Below are positions 19,141-27,899 of a stretch of 64,000 bases of DNA, piece after piece; the stretch's first letter is position 1, and every line of letters starts with the position of its first letter. The stretch is from UBA2040 sp963977135. Lineage in GTDB: Bacteria; Bacteroidota; Bacteroidia; Flavobacteriales_D; Crocinitomicaceae. Under the pieces are notes generated by a model that was not told the origin of the DNA, made no database searches, and worked only from the letters and a program-made list of their open reading frames with translations. Made by a program: the position numbers and the translations under genes. The stretch lies in the NCBI GenBank assembly GCA_963977135.1, contig CAXBNN010000001.1:558001-622000 (forward strand), written 5' to 3'.

Positions 19141-19212
19141 GGTCGAGAGTTCATCCCGATAGCTATCGGGACCCTCTCGCTACATAAGAAAAGCTCAATT
19201 TATTGAGCTTTT
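19141..19212 (+). repeat. Partial duplicate of tRNA-Met 3' third plus its terminator, interrupted by a palindrome
   Basis: 19141-19153 repeats tRNA bases 19064-19076 with one change, and 19172-19212 repeats 19082-19122 exactly (41 bases: T-stem 3' side, acceptor 3' side and terminator hairpin). Between them, the five tRNA bases at 19077-19081 are replaced by the 18-base perfect palindrome TCCCGATAGCTATCGGGA (19154-19171). There is no 5' half, so this is a tRNA remnant, not a gene. Confidence 0.9.
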
Positions 19213-19270
19213 CTTAGTTTTAAATAATTCTTTAAGATTCATTTCTAAGGTTAATAGTAGTCATTGAACA

Positions 19271-19300
19271 TAAAAAAAGCCCAGTGTTTAACTGAGCTTT
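19271..19300 (-). terminator. Terminator of the lipoprotein gene
   Basis: On the minus strand AGCTCAG and CTGGGCT pair around a short loop and are followed by a run of seven T. It lies just downstream of the stop at 19318. Confidence 0.7.
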
Positions 19301-19317
19301 AATAGTTTTATGAATCT

Positions 19318-19851
19318 TTATTTTATCAATTTGGCATCAACGAATAAGACGTATTTGATGTCAATCTTGTAATCTTCCGAAAGTGCTTCATCGGTCGTTG
19401 TTGCGCATCTAAGGGAGAATTTATCTTTTTTAATATACTCTTTAATGTCCTCTTCAGAAACTTCTAAGATAATTTGAGTTTTGTTTTCATTTACCATTCC
19501 TAATTTAAATGCTACTCTAGTTTCTGGCAAATCCTCTGCATTTAGAAATAGCTCGATGTTCTTCAAGAAATTAAAGTTGCCTGTGGCTGGACTATTCAGC
19601 GACAAGGTCATTTTAATTAAATTAATTTTTTGAATTAGGTCTTTTCGTGTGTCATTTATTTCAAATGCAGTTTCTGAATTGCTTGTAATATCTGGAGTTA
19701 TTATATTAAAAGGCAGGTTAATCAACGATGATGCCGGGACTGTGATCGTTTCGTTAAACGTTAAATTGAATTGAGTGAGTTTATCTATTTTCTTGCAAGA
19801 GGAAATAGTAACGATTAAAATGGCAAGAATGGAAATAAGTTTAATATTCAT
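19318..19851 (-). CDS. Hypothetical lipoprotein
   Basis: 177 residues. The signal peptide ends in a lipobox (ILIVTISSC, acylated Cys at 19), so the mature protein is a lipoprotein. The rest is beta-rich with no domain I recognise. It is monocistronic: its own terminator follows, and the upstream PepF gene is separated by about 75 bases. Confidence 0.8.
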   Translation of the reverse strand: MNIKLISILAILIVTISSCKKIDKLTQFNLTFNETITVPASSLINLPFNIITPDITSNSETAFEINDTRKDLIQKINLIKMTLSLNSPATGNFNFLKNIELFLNAEDLPETRVAFKLGMVNENKTQIILEVSEEDIKEYIKKDKFSLRCATTTDEALSEDYKIDIKYVLFVDAKLIK

Positions 19852-19927
19852 ATTTTAAATTTGTCTATGCTGTTACAATACCATACGTATGGAATACAGC
19901 TTTGGTTTGCCAACAACATTGTTTCAT

Positions 19928-21649
19928 TTATAATTTATCCAATTGTTGCTTGGTGAATTTGGCTAAATCTTGAATGTTTTTACTGCTAAAATCAAAAGCT
20001 AAGTTAGCTGACTTATAGATAGATGGTATATCTTGTGTATAACCAATTGATAAGGCTTTTTTATAATCTTCTAGCGCTTGCTTTTTATTTTCAAGACTGT
20101 TTTTCCAGATACCAAGAGCTCCTAGTTGTGAAATTCCATATTCAATATAGTAAAACGGTACCTCAAAAAGGTGTAATTGGCGATGCCAAGCATAATTTCG
20201 ACTTCCTTCATAGCCGGTCCAGTCCACAAATGGATTGCCATATTCTTCTTGTAGAAAAGTCCATTGAGCTTGTCTTTCTATCCTCGAATGATTAGGATGT
20301 GTGTATATCCAATGCTGAAAAGCATCAATCGTTGATATCCATGGAAGTACTTTCAATATTCCGATTAATTGTTCTTTTTTAGCCCGTTTAAGACTTACTT
20401 CATCATCATAGAACTCATTCCAATATTCCATACTCAACAACTCCATTGACATGGAGGCGAGCTCAGCAACTTCGGAAGGAACATTTTTAAAGGCTGTAAG
20501 ATCAAGATTGCGAGACAAAAATGAGTGAACTGCGTGTCCGCCCTCGTGTATCATCGTAACTACATCTCGTTGCGCCCCAGAAGCATTCATAAAAATAAAC
20601 GGAACACCGATTTCATACAAGGGATAATTGTAACCACCTGGGGATTTACCATTTTTTGAATCTAAATCCAAATGATTCATTTCATCCATAGTTTGAAGAC
20701 AATCTCCAAAATAAGAATCCATTTTATTGAATATAGATTTGGTTTTTTCTAAAAGTTCTTTTCCGTTTTCAAAAGGTTTAAGCGGTTCAAGGCCATCTGG
20801 ATCAACTTCTGTGTCCCATGGTTTAACTTTTGCCGAACCCATTTTGTCAGCATGTTCCTTTTGAATTTCACGTACCAAAGGAACAATATGTTCTTTCACC
20901 GATTTATGAAAATCGAAACAATCTTCTTTTGTATAGTCAAAACGCCCTAATGCATCAAATTTGTAATCTCTGTAATCAGAATAACCTGCATTTATTGCTA
21001 CTTGGTGTCTCAATTTAACGAGCTCGTCAAACAAAGCTTCAAACGGTTCAATATCTTTACTCCGACGCTCTGTCATTTTTTCAAAAGCCAATTTCCTTAA
21101 TTCAGGGTTTTGATTTTTCAGAAAATTAGCAGCCTTTTGCATCGTGATTGTTTCGCCATCCCATTCGATATTTTGAGCCCCAGAAATAGTGCCGTATTCC
21201 GAACTTTTGGTTTGAATTTTAGTTTCTAATGGAATATTTTCTTCTCGAAACAAATCGATGCTTTTATTGACAGATCTGAAATAAATACGGTAAGCATCAT
21301 CTTTCTCTAATTCTTCTCTGCCTGCCGAATTAATTAATTTTTTGTTCAAAATATCGTCGTACGGAGCAGCTTTTGGCGAAATTTCATTCACGAAAAAGGC
21401 GTAATCTTTAGCGAACTCATCATTAGTCGTATCGATGGTCATTTTTATATATCGCCAAGCCATATCTTCTTCAAGAATTGCTTCAAGTTCACTTTTATCC
21501 TTTAACCAGTTTTCCAGTTCAGTTCGGCTAGAAATTTCTCTTTTCGTCAAATCTTCAAAATAGGGGAGAATCATTTCCCATGAGTTAATTTCCAAGTTAT
21601 TATCAACAAATTTCCGTTCTACTCTTTCTAGTTTCATTTTATTAATCAT
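19928..21649 (-). CDS. M3-family oligoendopeptidase (PepF-like)
   Basis: 573-residue cytosolic zinc metallopeptidase. The HExxH motif is present in VVTMIHEGGHAVHSF, with the third ligand Glu in the following EVAELASMSMELLS segment. Length and the N-terminal helical region match PepF oligoendopeptidases, which clear peptides of about 7-17 residues. Two in-frame ATGs exist (21649 and 21637); the second gives MKLERVERKFV, and either could be used. Confidence 0.93.
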   Translation of the reverse strand: MINKMKLERVERKFVDNNLEINSWEMILPYFEDLTKREISSRTELENWLKDKSELEAILEEDMAWRYIKMTIDTTNDEFAKDYAFFVNEISPKAAPYDDILNKKLINSAGREELEKDDAYRIYFRSVNKSIDLFREENIPLETKIQTKSSEYGTISGAQNIEWDGETITMQKAANFLKNQNPELRKLAFEKMTERRSKDIEPFEALFDELVKLRHQVAINAGYSDYRDYKFDALGRFDYTKEDCFDFHKSVKEHIVPLVREIQKEHADKMGSAKVKPWDTEVDPDGLEPLKPFENGKELLEKTKSIFNKMDSYFGDCLQTMDEMNHLDLDSKNGKSPGGYNYPLYEIGVPFIFMNASGAQRDVVTMIHEGGHAVHSFLSRNLDLTAFKNVPSEVAELASMSMELLSMEYWNEFYDDEVSLKRAKKEQLIGILKVLPWISTIDAFQHWIYTHPNHSRIERQAQWTFLQEEYGNPFVDWTGYEGSRNYAWHRQLHLFEVPFYYIEYGISQLGALGIWKNSLENKKQALEDYKKALSIGYTQDIPSIYKSANLAFDFSSKNIQDLAKFTKQQLDKL

Positions 21650-21650
21650 T

Positions 21651-21691
21651 AAAAAAGTCGTCTCGAAAATTACGGGACGACTTCAGTTTTT
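21651..21691 (-). terminator. Terminator of the DUF5606 gene
   Basis: On the minus strand an 8-base stem AAGTCGTC/GACGACTT is followed by a T run. It lies between the DUF5606 stop and the pepF start. Confidence 0.75.
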
Positions 21692-21713
21692 ATTCGAGAA
21701 TATCTTTCTTCAA

Positions 21714-22301
21714 TTATTTCCCTCTGCTCGTACCACCTTTTGGGGTGGCTACTTTCTTTCCTGCAGTTGATTTTGGAGAAGCTTTAGGTTTTGCTGCCGT
21801 TTTTGGTTTCGCGGTTGCTGAAACTTTTGGTTTCGCAGCTTTTTTCGGCTTGTCTTCTGTTGACGATTCATTATTGTCGTCAGCTTTTGCTGTTTTTTTA
21901 TCTTCAGCTTCCTCTTCCTCCTGCTTCAATTCACCTGCTTTGTGCAAGAGATTGTACCACATGAATATTTTCTTAATATCGGACGGATACACTCGCTCTT
22001 GATCATACGAAGGCAAAACAGACAATAAATAATCTACTAAATCTTTATCACTTTCTTTATGAGAAATACATGTTTTCCCTCCTTCTTTTTTGAAAATAGA
22101 GTCAAATATTTCATGAAGAGCTTGATCCTCATCATAAGTATAGATACTAATGTCTTCTAATGCAGAAATTCGATCTGTCGAATATGCTGGGAAACGTTTT
22201 CTATCTTCTAAAGATTCAACGATTATATTGTTTTTCCCTTGTGCCACAACCTTGTAAAGTCCTGGGCGTCCTGAAATGGAAATAATTCCGGATAATATCA
22301 T
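21714..22301 (-). CDS. DUF5606 protein with a Lys/Ala/Pro-rich histone-like tail
   Basis: 195 residues. Residues 1-120 form the DUF5606 domain conserved in Bacteroidota (ILSGIISISGRPGLYKVVAQ start), which looks like a small beta-barrel followed by helices. From about 123 the chain changes to an acidic linker and then a low-complexity basic tail of KAAKPK-type repeats resembling histone H1 tails. Nucleic-acid contact by the tail is an inference from composition. Function is not known. Confidence 0.87.
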   Translation of the reverse strand: MILSGIISISGRPGLYKVVAQGKNNIIVESLEDRKRFPAYSTDRISALEDISIYTYDEDQALHEIFDSIFKKEGGKTCISHKESDKDLVDYLLSVLPSYDQERVYPSDIKKIFMWYNLLHKAGELKQEEEEAEDKKTAKADDNNESSTEDKPKKAAKPKVSATAKPKTAAKPKASPKSTAGKKVATPKGGTSRGK

Positions 22302-22352
22302 ACTTAGTTTTAAATTTTCAAGGTCAAAAATAAAAAAAACTTTGCCCTTACA

Positions 22353-24683
22353 CTATTTCACAAACACTTTTAATTGAATTAGTCCTTTTTCAGTTTGTAT
22401 TTTTAAAAGATAAATACCGCTTTGCCAATTCTCAATTGAATAATTGTTGCTGCCAAGCGTCTGAATATTCATTTGTTGACCTAGTTCGTTATATGCCTTA
22501 ACATCTATAATTTGATCGTCACTTTTTATTCGGAATTGTCCTTTTGCAGGGTTCGGATATAATACGATTGACGCTTGGTTCAATTCATCCAAATCGAGTG
22601 CAGCAAAATAAGGTGATGAAATGGAAGGGCATCCATCACTGCTTACGACATAAACTTGGAAATCACCGTCCGGTGGAGCTATAGCAAGAGTCTGATTCGT
22701 TTGATTTGGTATGTCAACCCCATTTTTTACCCATTGATAATTTATAGATGTACTTGCTGTTAGTAGATTAAAAGATTGCGTAACAGTTGGTACAGGTTCC
22801 TCACTTGTTTGAAGCATCAAATTCAATGCATGAACCTTTCCATAGCCATAATGGTTATTTGGAACAGATCCTGTAAAACCATCTGTGAAAGCCGTTGAGG
22901 TAAGTAATTGTTTGAATGTAGAATAAGTCCCGTATCGACATTTTTCGAGGTACAAGGCCGCAATTCCAGCAATAACAGGTGATGCCATGCTAGTCCCGCC
23001 ATTTCGAGCATGCCAGCCATTGGAATCAATTGTACTATTATAAGCAGCGTTTGACAATAGCCACATTGGAGCTGCGGCTAGAGAAATGTCTCCAGCAGTT
23101 GAAATATCGGGTTTGTTAACCCCTAAACGACTTGGGCCTCTAGCTGAATTTGGACTAATTTGGCCAACTGCGGATGGAAATGGAACGTATGGATTGCCAG
23201 TTTTAGTAATATGCATTGATCGATTTCTTAAATTTCCAACTGAAATAACTTTCTCAGAGCAATTCCAACTTGAGACAACTGATTGCAATGAATCGGGCAT
23301 TTGGTAATGAACTATCGAAGGCATGATGGACGCTGAAGGCAAAGAGGTAACCATGTCGTTAAGTTGCAGGGCTGTTCCACTCCAAAGGTCATATTCTCCA
23401 GAACCTTTTGTCATAAATCGGTAATAGTAGCTAGTTGAATCGACTGTTGAAAAGAACACTTCCATATGGAAATTTGGTCCTTCAATTTCTCGATAGCTTT
23501 CAATTATTGCTATTCTATTGCCGTTTGAGTTATATAAAGTATCAATAATCGGGGCACTCGATAATGAAGTCATGAGAGAATGAAAGTTTGTTCTACCACG
23601 AAAGCCAAAACTTGGCGCTGGTTTGTCCGCTCCTAAAGCAAATTCGATGGTTTGGGCAGTAATAGTATCCGTCCAAAAATCGAAGTAAATGGTATTATTC
23701 CCCAATTGATTGGTTGGGTTGTTTTTAAACCAAACGAAGGTAGTGTCAGAAGTCACATCTCCATGACAATGGTATTTACCCCAGCTCCCTGAGTTTCCAG
23801 CGGCACCAACTATAATGCGTCCTGGTTTGTCGTCCATCAGTTGTTCCATGATTTCGGCAGCGGGATCATTTCCATCATGACTGCCTAAATAAGAACCTAA
23901 AGACAAATTCACGACGGCTGGCATATCATATTGATCGGCTATTTTAAATATGTAATCACAAGCATCGGCAATCGTTAATGTCCAATTCGGTAAGTTAAAA
24001 TTGGTTTCAACTACAATTATGTTTGCATCTGGCGCCATTCCTTTGTTTTGACCATTTGCTAGACCATTTCCAGCCGCTGCGCCAGCTACAGTTGTACCGT
24101 GTGCATTGTCGTCCATACTAGTGCAGGTGCCGTTGTTTATAGAAGTGCTATCCCATTCTTGACCATAATTATAGGGCATAGGGGAGTTAGGTCCTGTCAT
24201 AGAATGGTCCCAATATCTTAGAATACGCGTTTTCCCTGTAGAATCCTTAAAATCAGGATGATTAAAATCAACACCAGTATCTACAACTCCTATAATTACA
24301 TTTTTTCCGGTATAGCCTTGGCTTAATCCGCCTAGACCTTGTTGAACAGGGTTTACGAAATAGGTAGCTCTTGTTGTGTCATTAAGCAATTGCGGTGGAG
24401 CATGTTCAAAGTAAAAAGAAGGTAAGCTTCCTTCCGTTACTTTGGATTGGATCCAGCTTGGTGTACATGTAATAAATATCCAATTTTTTGAAGAATACTT
24501 TGTTCTTACACCTTCTTTTTCAAGGAGTTGATAATTCTGATAAGTGTTATCAATACAGAAAGTAGTTATCACATTTGGACTTTCTTTAAGTGTTTTATCG
24601 AAGCCAAAACCTTGGGAAAGGCTTACAGAATTAATAGCGAAAAGGAAAAAAGAGACCAAAAAGGAAAAGGAAATTTTCATCAT
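22353..24683 (-). CDS. Secreted subtilisin-like (S8) peptidase with T9SS sorting tail
   Basis: 776 residues: signal peptide (1-23), propeptide-like region, then the S8 domain with the catalytic Asp in GVVDTGVDFNHPDF, His in AHGTTVAGAAAG and Ser in GTSMASPVIAG. It ends in a T9SS type A sorting domain (VLYPNPAKGQFRI ... GIYLLKIQTEKGLIQLKVFVK), so it is exported across the outer membrane. It is divergent from a second, T9SS-less S8 peptidase at 24789. An Ig-like segment about the motif NYQWVKNGVDIPNQ precedes the tail. Confidence 0.93.
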   Translation of the reverse strand: MMKISFSFLVSFFLFAINSVSLSQGFGFDKTLKESPNVITTFCIDNTYQNYQLLEKEGVRTKYSSKNWIFITCTPSWIQSKVTEGSLPSFYFEHAPPQLLNDTTRATYFVNPVQQGLGGLSQGYTGKNVIIGVVDTGVDFNHPDFKDSTGKTRILRYWDHSMTGPNSPMPYNYGQEWDSTSINNGTCTSMDDNAHGTTVAGAAAGNGLANGQNKGMAPDANIIVVETNFNLPNWTLTIADACDYIFKIADQYDMPAVVNLSLGSYLGSHDGNDPAAEIMEQLMDDKPGRIIVGAAGNSGSWGKYHCHGDVTSDTTFVWFKNNPTNQLGNNTIYFDFWTDTITAQTIEFALGADKPAPSFGFRGRTNFHSLMTSLSSAPIIDTLYNSNGNRIAIIESYREIEGPNFHMEVFFSTVDSTSYYYRFMTKGSGEYDLWSGTALQLNDMVTSLPSASIMPSIVHYQMPDSLQSVVSSWNCSEKVISVGNLRNRSMHITKTGNPYVPFPSAVGQISPNSARGPSRLGVNKPDISTAGDISLAAAPMWLLSNAAYNSTIDSNGWHARNGGTSMASPVIAGIAALYLEKCRYGTYSTFKQLLTSTAFTDGFTGSVPNNHYGYGKVHALNLMLQTSEEPVPTVTQSFNLLTASTSINYQWVKNGVDIPNQTNQTLAIAPPDGDFQVYVVSSDGCPSISSPYFAALDLDELNQASIVLYPNPAKGQFRIKSDDQIIDVKAYNELGQQMNIQTLGSNNYSIENWQSGIYLLKIQTEKGLIQLKVFVK

Positions 24684-24788
24684 TTTTAAGTATTATAAGA
24701 GATGCAACAATAAACATACGCTAAAAATTGGTAATTTAGTTGGTCAGTTATTGAAATTTATCAACTTTTACGATTCAAATAAAATCAA

Positions 24789-26372
24789 ATGATTAAAAAA
24801 ACACTTTTAGTTGCGGTAGCCATAGCTATCGGGAATTTTGCTTTTTCTCAGGCTACGAAGCAAACGGAGAATTGGTATAATAAAGGTAAGGCAGGGATGG
24901 AAACCGAAAAAGCTTACAAAAAATTAAAGAAAAGAAAATCAGAAACAGTAATTGTAGCTGTTATTGATTCAGGTGTAGATATCGAGCACGAGGACTTGAA
25001 AGGAAAAATCTGGACAAATTCTAAAGAAATTGCTGGAAACGGTATTGATGATGACAATAATGGTTACATCGATGATATTCACGGTTGGAATTATTTAGGA
25101 AACTCAAAAGGTGAGAATGTTAACGGAGCAAATCTTGAAAAAACAAGAATTTATAGAGAATTAGGTAAAAAATTCGCGGGTAAAGACGAAAGCTCAATTT
25201 CGGCAGCCGACAAAGCTGATTATGCCCTTTACCAAGAAGTAAAGAAATCTGTTGATGCAGAAGTTGCAATGTACTCTCAATATGTTGGTTACATGGATAT
25301 GTTGCCTATGATGATCGAACAAGTACCAAAGCAAGTAGCAGAGAAATTAGGGAAAGCTGATTATACTGTTAAGGATTTGGAAAAATGGAATCCTACAGAG
25401 CAAGCAGATCAGCAATTGAAGAAAACTGCTATTGCTATTGCGGAAGGTGATTTATCACTAGAATCAGTTGAAAAGCAGAAGAATCAGTTAAATGAAATGT
25501 TGGATTATCATCTAAACGTAGATTTTGACGAACGCAAAATTATTGGAGATAATCCAAATGATTTTAGTGACATTGGGTATGGTAATAATGATGTTGAAGG
25601 TCCAGATGCATTGCACGGGACTCACGTTAGCGGAATTATTGGCGCTACAAGAAAAAACAAAATTGGATATGATGGTGTTGCTGAAAATATTCTAATTATG
25701 TCTTTGAGAGCCGTACCAAACGGAGATGAGGCTGATAAAGATATCGCATTAGCTATACGTTATGCTGTTGACAATGGAGCGAAAGTGATTAACATGTCAT
25801 TCGGTAAAGCATATTCACCTCACCAAAAAGAAGTAGCAGCGGCATTTCAATATGCAGCTTCAAAAGGAGTTTTGTTGGTTCACGCAGCTGGAAATGACGG
25901 AACGAATTTGGATGTAGCGAATAATTTCCCAACAAACCAATATTCATTTGAATCAAATCCAAACAGTATGTTTTTAACGATTGGAGCTTCAACTCGAATT
26001 GCTAAAAAAGAATTAGCTGCTGATTTCTCTAATTACTCTCAAACAAAAGTGGACATCTTTGCGCCAGGACATGAAATCTGGAATACAGTACCACAAAGTG
26101 AGTACATGAAATTACAAGGTACTTCTATGGCAGCGCCAATGGTTAGTGGAGTAGCAGCAATGCTTAAATCATACTTCCCAACTTTGACAATGTCTGAGAT
26201 TAAGGCAATTATGTTGACAACAGGAAAGTCATATAAAGGCACAATGGAAATCCAACCAGGAACGGAAGATACATTGGTTGATTTTGCAACCATGTCTGTA
26301 ACTGGAAGCGTTATAAATGTTGAAAATGCAGTGAAAGCGTGTAAAGAATTAGAGAAATCTAAAATGAATTAA
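24789..26372 (+). CDS. Subtilisin-like (S8) peptidase with a long Asp-His insertion
   Basis: 527 residues with signal peptide (1-20). Catalytic Asp in AVIDSGVDIEHEDLKGKIW, His in LHGTHVSGIIGA and Ser in GTSMAAPMVSG. Between the Asp and His motifs is an unusually long helical insertion (about residues 110-255), whereas classical subtilisins have a few tens of residues there. No T9SS tail, so it is probably periplasmic or surface-associated by another route. A strong terminator follows directly. Confidence 0.92.
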   Translation: MIKKTLLVAVAIAIGNFAFSQATKQTENWYNKGKAGMETEKAYKKLKKRKSETVIVAVIDSGVDIEHEDLKGKIWTNSKEIAGNGIDDDNNGYIDDIHGWNYLGNSKGENVNGANLEKTRIYRELGKKFAGKDESSISAADKADYALYQEVKKSVDAEVAMYSQYVGYMDMLPMMIEQVPKQVAEKLGKADYTVKDLEKWNPTEQADQQLKKTAIAIAEGDLSLESVEKQKNQLNEMLDYHLNVDFDERKIIGDNPNDFSDIGYGNNDVEGPDALHGTHVSGIIGATRKNKIGYDGVAENILIMSLRAVPNGDEADKDIALAIRYAVDNGAKVINMSFGKAYSPHQKEVAAAFQYAASKGVLLVHAAGNDGTNLDVANNFPTNQYSFESNPNSMFLTIGASTRIAKKELAADFSNYSQTKVDIFAPGHEIWNTVPQSEYMKLQGTSMAAPMVSGVAAMLKSYFPTLTMSEIKAIMLTTGKSYKGTMEIQPGTEDTLVDFATMSVTGSVINVENAVKACKELEKSKMN

Positions 26373-26390
26373 ATAAAAAAAGCTATTTTT

Positions 26391-26423
26391 AAGCCGTCTC
26401 AAAAAAAATGAGGCGGCTTTTTT
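26391..26423 (+). terminator. Strong terminator after the S8 peptidase gene
   Basis: An 11-base stem (AAGCCGTCTCA/TGAGGCGGCTT, one G-T pair) with a 7-base A loop and a T run that ends at 26423, one base before the ATG of the next gene. Confidence 0.85.
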
Positions 26424-26882
26424 ATGCGTTATCTTTTTGTATTTTTTCTTTTTGCTTTTACTCTTGAGCCAACTGAACCGCCAATAGATATTGACAGTAT
26501 GAATGCTGTTGTTGATAATTGGCATTTGGCAGCGACAAAAGCAGATTTCGAAGGTTACTTTGGATTAATGAATGAAAAGTTCATATTTCTAGGAACGGCT
26601 CCTGGTGAAAGATGGAATAAAGAAGATTTTGCATCATTTTCAAAACCTTATTTTGAACAAGGTGCTGCTTGGGATTTTAAACCAATTGACAGATCTTGGG
26701 TCTTTTCGAAGAATAAAAAAATGGCTTGGTTTGATGAAAACCTGAATACATGGATGAAAGATTGTCGAGGTTCAGGCATTATGGTTTATGAGCAAGGAAA
26801 ATGGAAGTTGGCCTACTACAATTTAACCGTTCTTATCGAAAACGAAAAAATACAAGAATTCATTGAACTAAGAGAGAGATAG
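26424..26882 (+). CDS. NTF2-like (SnoaL/DUF4440-type) protein
   Basis: 152 residues. A hydrophobic N-terminus (MRYLFVFFLFAFTLEP) may be a signal peptide; residues 26-150 match the NTF2-like fold (MNAVVDNWHLAATKADFEGYF ... GSGIMVYEQGKWKLAYYNL). Such domains bind small ligands; none can be named. The ATG at 26424 sits right after the U tract of the previous terminator, so transcription either starts nearly leaderless or the true start is Met26 at 26499. Confidence 0.8.
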   Translation: MRYLFVFFLFAFTLEPTEPPIDIDSMNAVVDNWHLAATKADFEGYFGLMNEKFIFLGTAPGERWNKEDFASFSKPYFEQGAAWDFKPIDRSWVFSKNKKMAWFDENLNTWMKDCRGSGIMVYEQGKWKLAYYNLTVLIENEKIQEFIELRER

Positions 26883-26897
26883 TTTAAGGCTAAATTA

Positions 26898-27551
26898 TCA
26901 ATTCCCTTTCGCGTGATCCTTTAAGAATTGTTCAAGACCTGAATCTGTTAACGGATGTTTAGCCAATGCCTGAATAGCCTTTAAAGGAGCCGTCATAACA
27001 TCTGCACCTATTTCCGCACAACGAATGATATGCATAGGGTGACGAACACTAGCAGCAAGTATTTGGGTGTTAAAGGCGTAATTATCATAAATCAAACGTA
27101 TTTGAGCGATTAAGTCCAAACCATCCGTCGAGATATCATCCAATCTACCTAAAAAAGGAGAGAGGTAGGTTGCTCCCGCTTTTGCGGCCAACAAAGCTTG
27201 TCCAGCTGAAAATACCAAGGTGCAATTTGTATCAATTCCTTTGCCAGAGAAGTATTTGATAGCTTTTATCCCTTCAGGAATCATTGGAACTTTTACTACA
27301 ATATTCTTGTGAAGCGAAGCAAGAAATTCACCTTCACGAACCATCCCTGCAAAATCAGTTGCAATAACTTCAGCGCTTACCGGTCCATCAACAATATTGC
27401 ATATATCAACGTAATGTTTAAAAACCGCCTGATCCCCAAAAATTCCTTCTTTTGCCATCAGTGAAGGGTTAGTTGTAACGCCATCCAGAATTCCCATATC
27501 ATAGGCTTCTCTGATTTCGTCTAAGTTTGCTGTATCGATGAAAAATTGCAT
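26898..27551 (-). CDS. Transaldolase / fructose-6-phosphate aldolase family (TalC/Fsa type)
   Basis: 217-residue short-form transaldolase-family protein. The Schiff-base lysine is in NIVVKVPMIPEGIKA; FIDTANLDEIREA and GVTTNPSLMAKEG are the family N-terminal motifs. Small TalC-type enzymes from this phylum usually serve as transaldolase in the pentose phosphate pathway; F6P aldolase activity is the alternative. A sequence sharing 15 of 18 bases with the operator found before the Entner-Doudoroff operon lies 51 bases before its start (27603-27620). Confidence 0.93.
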   Translation of the reverse strand: MQFFIDTANLDEIREAYDMGILDGVTTNPSLMAKEGIFGDQAVFKHYVDICNIVDGPVSAEVIATDFAGMVREGEFLASLHKNIVVKVPMIPEGIKAIKYFSGKGIDTNCTLVFSAGQALLAAKAGATYLSPFLGRLDDISTDGLDLIAQIRLIYDNYAFNTQILAASVRHPMHIIRCAEIGADVMTAPLKAIQALAKHPLTDSGLEQFLKDHAKGN

Positions 27552-27602
27552 TTTTTTTAGTTACGAGTTTGTGATTTGCAAGTTACAAGTTTCTTCGAAC
27601 TA

Positions 27603-27620
27603 GTTGTATTTTGTACAGAA
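27603..27620. promoter_or_regulatory. Candidate fifth operator (weaker) upstream of transaldolase
   Basis: GTTGTATTTTGTACAGAA shares the 14-base core TTGTATTTTGTACA with the three strong operator copies at 46882, 56004 and 60642. The outer bases of the inverted repeat are less well kept. The spacing to the transaldolase ATG (51 bases) is similar to that at the other sites (35-43). Confidence 0.5.
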
Positions 27621-27640
27621 AATTTAGGGCAAAAAAAAGT

Positions 27641-27740
27641 GGGGCAAGCTACTTTCATCGCACCGCTCAACCTCATACCTTTGCTACGTTCCCGTCCTGG
27701 AGGATTAAGAGGGAGCTGGTCGTAAAAGACTTACCCCGGC
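27641..27740 (-). ncRNA. ffs: Signal recognition particle RNA (small bacterial type)
   Basis: On the minus strand, a roughly 100-base RNA whose ends pair perfectly over 8 bases (27730-27737 with 27641-27648, one G-U) and whose apical part at 27678-27698 reads AGGACGGGAACGTAGCAAAG, the Bacteroidota form of the conserved SRP domain IV loop that binds Ffh. It is followed by a run of eight T (minus strand) that would end transcription, and is preceded by a TAnnTTTG box. Confidence 0.82.
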
Positions 27741-27741
27741 G

Positions 27742-27749
27742 CAAAAGTA
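27742..27749 (-). promoter_or_regulatory. -7 promoter box (TACTTTTG) of SRP RNA
   Basis: Minus-strand TACTTTTG fits TAnnTTTG and lies about 5 bases before the predicted RNA 5' end, the expected -7 position. Confidence 0.6.
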
Positions 27750-27857
27750 CGTATTTAATTGGGAATGATTCTTAAATGTTGAATAAAAATGCAGTCAATT
27801 ATTGAATTATTGGCATAAATTAGTGTAAACCAAAATGATTCTAACCAAAACAAAAAA

Positions 27858-27884
27858 AGCCCGACTATAGTCGAGCTTTTAAAT
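27858..27884 (-). terminator. Terminator of the ferredoxin gene
   Basis: Minus-strand hairpin AGCTCGACTATAGTCGGGCT followed by seven T, located 16 bases after the ferredoxin stop. Confidence 0.75.
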
Positions 27885-27899
27885 ATCTTATAGAAAAGA

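Noticed and set aside
19141..19180. A second tRNA gene
   Set aside because: Only the T-arm and acceptor 3' side are repeated; there is no D-arm or anticodon arm, and the T-loop is replaced by a palindrome.
24823..24834. Second copy of the CCCGATAGCTATCGGG palindrome
   Set aside because: Only 12 of the bases match, and they are part of the signal-peptide codons of the S8 peptidase.
27676..27683. TACCTTTG promoter-like box on the plus strand
   Set aside because: It lies inside the SRP RNA gene in the antisense direction; no gene starts after it on the plus strand.
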